NCBI GenBank assembly: GCA_947456005.1
Contig: CANGRP010000097.1
Location: forward strand, 1-8,914
Length of the DNA: 8,914 bases
Direction: 5' to 3'
Source: Caulobacteraceae bacterium
Lineage (GTDB): Bacteria > Pseudomonadota > Alphaproteobacteria > Caulobacterales > Caulobacteraceae
Part shown: positions 5,564 to 8,914 of the stretch, piece by piece
Layout: each line of letters opens with the position of its first letter
How positions within the stretch are numbered: the stretch's first letter is position 1
Notes under the pieces: generated by a model
What the model saw: only the letters and a program-made list of their open reading frames with translations
Database searches by the model: none
What the model was told of the DNA's origin: nothing
Program-made: the position numbers and the translations under genes

Positions 5564-6940
5564 TTACAGCGCTCGTGAGTGCCGGCCTTCGGCCTCCCGG
5601 AAGTAAACGTCGAACACGGCGCAGACGCTGCGAACGACGAGCCGGCCTGCTTCGGTGATCCTCACCCGGAAGCCGTCCAGCTCCACCAGGCCGTCGGCGG
5701 CGAAGTCCTCCAGGCGCGCGATCTCGTGCACCAGTTCGCGGGGGCTGCGGCCATCCCGGGCGCAGACCTCGGCCAGGTCGACGGCGAAGTCGCACATCAG
5801 CCGCTCGATGATCTCGGCGCGCAGGCGGTCGTCGGCGCTCAGGCGCACCCCCCGCGCAACCGGCAGGTGCTCATGGTCCAGGGCCTTGCGCCAGTCCAGC
5901 TCCTGGGAAGCGTTCTGGACAAAGCCCTGGGGCAGGCTGCCGATGGCCGAGGGGCCCAGGCCGATCAGGACCGGGGCGGCGTCGGTCGTATAGCCCTGGA
6001 AGTTCCGGCGCAGCCGCCCCTCCGCCTGGGCCTGGCAAAGGTCGTCCTCGGGCACGGCGAAATGGTCCATGCCGATACCGACATAGCCCTCGGAGGCCAG
6101 CCGCTCCGCAGCAGCGTCGAACTGGTCCAGCCGCTCCGAGGCGCCGGGCAGGGCGGCCTCCTCGATGAGCTTCTGGTGCGGCTTCATCCAGGGGACGTGG
6201 GCGTAGCCAAACAGGGAGATGCGCTCCGGACGCAGGGTCATGAGGCTATCCACCGTCGCCAGGGTGTTGGCCACGGTCTGGTGCGGCAGGCCGTACATCA
6301 GGTCCATGTTGATGGAAGTCACCCCTCCCTCGCGCAGCCAGCGCACGCAGTCGGCGATGTGGTCGAAGGCCTCGATGCGGTTCACCGCCGCCTGCACCTT
6401 GCGGTCCAGGTTCTGCACCCCCAGGCTGGCGCGGGACAGGCCGTTGACGCTGGCTGTGGCCACCCACTCCCGGGTCAGGATCTCCGGGTCCAGCTCGGCC
6501 GCCATCTGCAGCCCGCCGGAAAAGCGGAATGCCGCCGACAGGGCCGCCATGATGGACCTCAGGTCCTCGGGGGTCAGCATGTTGGGCGTGCCGCCGCCGA
6601 AGTGGAGGGACGAGACCCTCAGCCGCCGCCGGCCCAGGGCCTTGTGCAGGGCCAGGAGTTCCTTCTCCAGGTAGAAGACATAGGCCGCGACCGGACCATG
6701 GTTGTTCACCGCCCGGGTGTTGCAGCCGCAGTACCAGCACAGGCGCGAGCAAAAGGGCACATGGATGTAGAGCGACAGCGCCTCGTCGTCGGGCAGGGCC
6801 TTCAACCAGCCCGCGTACATCTCCGGCGTCACCTCGTCCGAGAACTGCACCGCCGTGGGATAGCTGGTGTAGCGCGGCGCCCGGCCGTCGTACTTCTCGA
6901 TCAGGGCGTCGCGGCTGAGCCGCACGGTCTGGACGCTCAT
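5564..6940 (-). CDS. hemN: Oxygen-independent coproporphyrinogen III oxidase HemN (radical SAM)
   Basis: HemN performs the oxidative decarboxylation of coproporphyrinogen III to protoporphyrinogen IX without oxygen, in the cytosol, for haem synthesis under low oxygen. The 458-residue length equals that of the authentic enzyme (457 in E. coli). YIHVPFCSRLCWYCGCNTR holds the radical SAM cysteines C64, C68, C71 (CxxxCxxC) plus the conserved C73 of true HemN, with Y58 before them. Other family blocks are HFGGGTPNML (113-122, SAM contact), INMDLMYGLPHQT, GMDHFAVPEDDL, the RNFQGYTT stretch and LGPSAIG. These separate it from HemW and HutW, which lack the full CxxxCxxCxC-plus-RNFQGYTT set. The ATG at 6940 has a strong purine-rich Shine-Dalgarno (ggaggg, about 5 nt upstream). 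An FNR/FixK-type box and -10 lie in the 89-bp gap behind it, so induction at low oxygen is likely. It converges on the RND permease, and no other haem gene is in the window. Confidence 0.97.
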   Translation of the reverse strand: MSVQTVRLSRDALIEKYDGRAPRYTSYPTAVQFSDEVTPEMYAGWLKALPDDEALSLYIHVPFCSRLCWYCGCNTRAVNNHGPVAAYVFYLEKELLALHKALGRRRLRVSSLHFGGGTPNMLTPEDLRSIMAALSAAFRFSGGLQMAAELDPEILTREWVATASVNGLSRASLGVQNLDRKVQAAVNRIEAFDHIADCVRWLREGGVTSINMDLMYGLPHQTVANTLATVDSLMTLRPERISLFGYAHVPWMKPHQKLIEEAALPGASERLDQFDAAAERLASEGYVGIGMDHFAVPEDDLCQAQAEGRLRRNFQGYTTDAAPVLIGLGPSAIGSLPQGFVQNASQELDWRKALDHEHLPVARGVRLSADDRLRAEIIERLMCDFAVDLAEVCARDGRSPRELVHEIARLEDFAADGLVELDGFRVRITEAGRLVVRSVCAVFDVYFREAEGRHSRAL

Positions 6941-6981
6941 CTCCCCCTCCGTTCGGGCGCCGCCAGGGCGTCTACGGCCCG

Positions 6982-6987
6982 CTTATC
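6982..6987 (-). promoter_or_regulatory. -10-like element of the hemN promoter
   Basis: On the hemN strand this reads GATAAG, four of six matches to TATAAT, in a GC-rich gap where such A/T runs are rare. Its distance from the FNR/FixK-type box suits an activator-dependent promoter lacking a -35, with transcription starting near 6975 and a leader of roughly 35 nt. Confidence 0.45.
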
Positions 6988-7010
6988 CCAGCCCCGCGCG
7001 CCCCGCCGCC

Positions 7011-7024
7011 GTGACCCAGATCAA
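7011..7024 (-). promoter_or_regulatory. Probable FNR/FixK-type (anaerobox) site upstream of hemN
   Basis: Read on the hemN strand the site is TTGAT-CTGG-GTCAC, matching TTGAT-N4-ATCAA at 8 of 10 defined positions, with CTGG a spacer common in FixK-type boxes. Its centre (7017.5) is about 77 nt upstream of the hemN ATG. A -10-like GATAAG (complement of 6982-6987) sits where a class II FNR promoter would place it, with the box centred near -42. Regulation by an Fnr/FixK-type activator is inferred from this spacing and from hemN being a classic target. Confidence 0.65.
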
Positions 7025-7029
7025 AGGCC

Positions 7030-8697
7030 TCAGGCCATCTCGCAGATCCGCCCCGCCTTCGCCTCCGTATAGCCGGCGGGGGTCCAGGCGAGTTCGCCGT
7101 TCACCAGCACCGCCTCCACACCCATGGAGTCCCGGGTGTAGCGCATGCCGTCGCCGGGCATGTCGAAGACGGGGCGCTCCTCGCCACGGGCGATGCGGTC
7201 GGGGTCGAAGACCACGATGTCGGCGGCGTGGCCGGGCTTCAGCAGGCCGCGGTCCTTCAGGCCCCAGATGGCCGCCGTCTCGCCGGTGATCTTGGCCACC
7301 GCCTGCTCCAGGGTCAGGGCCCCCGTGCCGCGCACGAACTCGCTGAACAGATAGCCCGTGTCGCCGTAGGTGGCGAAGGAGGCCAGGTGCGCCCCGCCGT
7401 CGCCAGCGCCGATGTGCACGTCCGGCCGGGCCAGCAGGGGGCCAATGCGGTCGGTATTGTCGTGGCCGCCATTGGCCGACAGGAAGGCCACGTCCAGGCC
7501 GTGCTCCAGCGACACCTCGATCAGGGCCAGGGCGCAGGACTGGCCGCGAGCGTCGGCGATCTCCTTCAGGGTCTTGCCCGCCAGATGGGCCGGGGCCTCG
7601 CCGCCGCCGCGCACCACCAGCCGGCCCATCAGGCGCTCGCCGCCGTCGGGACCGGCGTCCTCCACCATGCGCCCTACCGTCTCCGGGTCGGTCAGGGAGG
7701 CGATCCGCGCCTCCAGGGGCTGGCGCAGCACCCGCACCCAGCGGGGCAGGCGGGCGAAGAACAGGCTGGGCCGAAGGAGGGAGAAGCTGATGTCGATGGG
7801 CCGGGTCTGCATCTGCGGCCAGACCCGGGCGCCGCGGGCGAACTGCTCGGCCGAGCGGCCCAGAATCCGGTCCACGCTGGCCGGCGTCTGGCGGTTGTCG
7901 AACACCGGCGAGTAGGTGGTGGGGATGCCGTGCTTCAGGCTCAGCTCGGCCAGCTGGTCGATCCGGGCGATGGTGATGTCGGCGTCGTAGAACTCCGGCA
8001 CGATCTGCAGCATCCGGCCGAACTCGCCCAGCACGGCGCACAGAGCGTCCAGCTCGGCGAACTGGGCGAAGCGGCTGGGCACGGGACGGGCGTTCTCGTC
8101 CACGTCGACAAAGCTGGTCGAAAGGCCAATGGCCCCAGCCTCCAGGCACTGGCGCAGCACGCCCTGCATGGCGGCGATCTCATCGGGCCGCGCCGCGCGC
8201 TGATTGGCCTCGGGGCCCATCACCCAGACCCGGATGACACTGTGCCCCACCAGGGGGGCGACATTGATGGCCAGCCCCTTTTCCAGGGCGCGGCGATAGC
8301 CTTCCCAGTCCTCCCAGGTCCAGTCGAAGGCGAGGGTGAAGGCCTCGGGCGGCAGCTCCTCGATCTGCTGGAACATGCCGATCACCGCTGGCCGGTCACC
8401 GGCCCGCAGGGGCGCCATGGACAGCGAGCAGTTCCCCGGGATGATGGAGGTGACGCCATGCTCCAGGCTGGGCTTGGCCGCCCCGTCCCACAGGAGCTGG
8501 ACGTCGAAATGGGTGTGCGGGTCGATGAAGCCGGGCGCCACGGCCTTGCCGCCGGCGTCCATCTCCGCCCGCGCCGGGCCCTCCACCTTTGGCCCCAGGG
8601 CGGCGATCCTGCCGTCCTTCACCGCCACCTCGCCAGCGAAGGCGGGCGCCCCCGTGCCGTCCACCACCCGCGCATTGCGGATCACCAGGTCGTACAT
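7030..8697 (-). CDS. Amidohydrolase, N-acyl-D-amino-acid deacylase-like family
   Basis: This 555-residue amidohydrolase-superfamily enzyme is related to D-aminoacylases, which cleave N-acyl groups from D-amino acids with metal in a TIM barrel. It opens with YDLVIRNARVVDGTG and an N-terminal beta-sandwich strand set, then the metal motif HTHFD (H61, H63). C90 in PGNCSLSMAP corresponds to the zinc-binding cysteine of D-aminoacylase. D433 in GAGDGGAH is the likely catalytic aspartate. The end (RGLLKPGHAADIVVFDPDRI and later VLVNGELAW) is the closing sandwich. The later histidine pair of classical D-aminoacylase is not visible: the barrel strand regions read QIVPEF and TTYSPVF. I recall the broad bacterial subfamily with QVMRRP-like motifs looking the same, so the substrate may differ. 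The start at 8697 is chosen for its GGGAGG ribosome binding site 6 nt upstream; the frame runs on to 8799 without such support and before the conserved domain. No signal peptide is seen, so it is cytosolic. Confidence 0.9.
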   Translation of the reverse strand: MYDLVIRNARVVDGTGAPAFAGEVAVKDGRIAALGPKVEGPARAEMDAGGKAVAPGFIDPHTHFDVQLLWDGAAKPSLEHGVTSIIPGNCSLSMAPLRAGDRPAVIGMFQQIEELPPEAFTLAFDWTWEDWEGYRRALEKGLAINVAPLVGHSVIRVWVMGPEANQRAARPDEIAAMQGVLRQCLEAGAIGLSTSFVDVDENARPVPSRFAQFAELDALCAVLGEFGRMLQIVPEFYDADITIARIDQLAELSLKHGIPTTYSPVFDNRQTPASVDRILGRSAEQFARGARVWPQMQTRPIDISFSLLRPSLFFARLPRWVRVLRQPLEARIASLTDPETVGRMVEDAGPDGGERLMGRLVVRGGGEAPAHLAGKTLKEIADARGQSCALALIEVSLEHGLDVAFLSANGGHDNTDRIGPLLARPDVHIGAGDGGAHLASFATYGDTGYLFSEFVRGTGALTLEQAVAKITGETAAIWGLKDRGLLKPGHAADIVVFDPDRIARGEERPVFDMPGDGMRYTRDSMGVEAVLVNGELAWTPAGYTEAKAGRICEMA

Positions 8698-8703
8698 GCC
8701 GCG
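8698..8703. other. Spacer between start codon and ribosome binding site of the amidohydrolase
   Basis: On the minus strand GGGAGG (complement of 8704-8709) is followed by cgcggc and the ATG at 8697. This is the feature that decides the start of the amidohydrolase over the in-frame ATG at 8799, which has no comparable signal. Confidence 0.6.
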
Positions 8704-8788
8704 CCTCCCGTGTCTGCCGACATACTCGACCGTGAGACCCCGGCCGGGCAAGCCCTTCCTCTCGGCGAGTTCAGATGGCGCCTCCGCA

Positions 8789-8818
8789 GACCCCCTCACC
8801 CGGCTTCGCCGGGAGCTC
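8789..8818 (-). repeat. Partial palindromic repeat unit E with 6-3-6 hairpin
   Basis: The arm GACCCCCTCA is followed by CCCGGC-TTC-GCCGGG (8799-8813) and AGCTCC. The arm and the 3-nt-loop hairpin match the layout of the units between the permease and hemN. The distal CCCCC/GGGGG hairpin is missing. The unit lies about 90 bp upstream of the amidohydrolase start, in the same orientation as unit A. Confidence 0.65.
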
Positions 8819-8836
8819 CAGCCATTGGCTTCCTAA

Positions 8837-8886
8837 TTCCTCCCCCCAGGGGGAGGTGGGCCGCGCAGCGGGCCGGAGGGGGTCAA
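8837..8886 (+). repeat. Palindromic intergenic repeat unit C (plus orientation)
   Basis: The order is TTCCTCCCCCCAGGGGGAGG (7-bp stem with a CCAG loop), TGGG, a 4-3-4 hairpin CCGC-GCA-GCGG (8861-8871), then GCCGGAGGGGGTCAA. This is the mirror-orientation counterpart of unit A, more than 3 kb away. Its GGGGGTCAA arm pairs with the TTGACCCCC of the next unit. Confidence 0.8.
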
Positions 8887-8898
8887 CGGCGGGGGGGA

Positions 8899-8914
8899 TT
8901 GACCCCCTCAGTCA
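8899..8914 (-). repeat. Start of another repeat unit, cut by the window end
   Basis: TTGACCCCCTCAGTCA equals the reverse complement of the right end of unit B (5496-5511), so the unit should continue past the window with a B-type central hairpin. With unit C it forms a perfect 9-bp inverted repeat (8878-8886 with 8899-8907), 12 bp apart. Confidence 0.7.

Noticed and set aside
5579..7072. A 497-codon open frame on the plus strand opposite hemN
   Set aside because: It is antisense to a clear HemN with all catalytic motifs. The His/Gln/Gly-rich translation has no recognisable family and it runs through the hemN promoter region.
8697..8799. Longer N-terminus for the amidohydrolase, starting at the ATG at 8799
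   Set aside because: The extra 34 residues precede the family's normal start (MYDLVIRNARVVDGTG), would be encoded across the ribosome binding site, and reach into a repeat unit.

Overview
The window is very GC-rich (roughly 70% by eye), densely coded, and reads like an alphaproteobacterial chromosome. Caulobacterales (Caulobacter, Phenylobacterium or Brevundimonas-like) is the best guess. The reasons are the codon use, an SDR/TetR/RND gene mix, a FixK/FNR-style box in front of hemN, and short palindromic intergenic repeats of a kind I associate with that order. The taxon is an inference from memory, not a database result.

Layout, left to right. (1) 1-519, +: 3' part of a short-chain dehydrogenase/reductase whose N-terminal NAD(P)-binding half lies outside the window. 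(2) 503-1153, -: a TetR-family repressor, overlapping the SDR end tail to tail by 17 bp. (3) 1154-1252: a divergent control region with a clear TTGACA -35 and a perfect 15-bp palindrome. The palindrome's 11-bp core matches the core of tetO2 as I remember it, and a second palindrome overlaps it. (4) 1253-5397, +: a two-gene RND efflux operon, lipoprotein membrane-fusion adaptor then inner-membrane permease, joined by an ATGA stop/start overlap. No outer-membrane channel gene follows. (5) 5398-5563: a gap between convergent genes, filled with repeat units. (6) 5564-6940, -: hemN, oxygen-independent coproporphyrinogen III oxidase, with a good FNR/FixK-type site and -10 upstream. (7) 7030-8697, -: an amidohydrolase of the N-acyl-D-amino-acid deacylase-like family. 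(8) 8698-8914: non-coding, with more copies of the same repeat family, the last cut by the window end.

How the parts fit together: the TetR protein most likely represses the divergent efflux operon, and perhaps itself, through the palindrome. Its recognition helix keeps the Q-P-x-L-Y-x-H pattern of classical TetR, which fits the tetO-like operator. hemN is probably an independent, oxygen-responsive unit. The amidohydrolase has its own ribosome binding site and no evident link to its neighbours.

The genes themselves are ordinary family members. The most unusual signals are the tetO-like operator and the repeat family. At least five repeat units share a GACCCCCTC arm and a small central hairpin with a 3-nt loop. 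The stem sequence differs between copies while pairing is kept. I found no CRISPR array, transposase, tRNA, rRNA or obvious novel multi-gene system.
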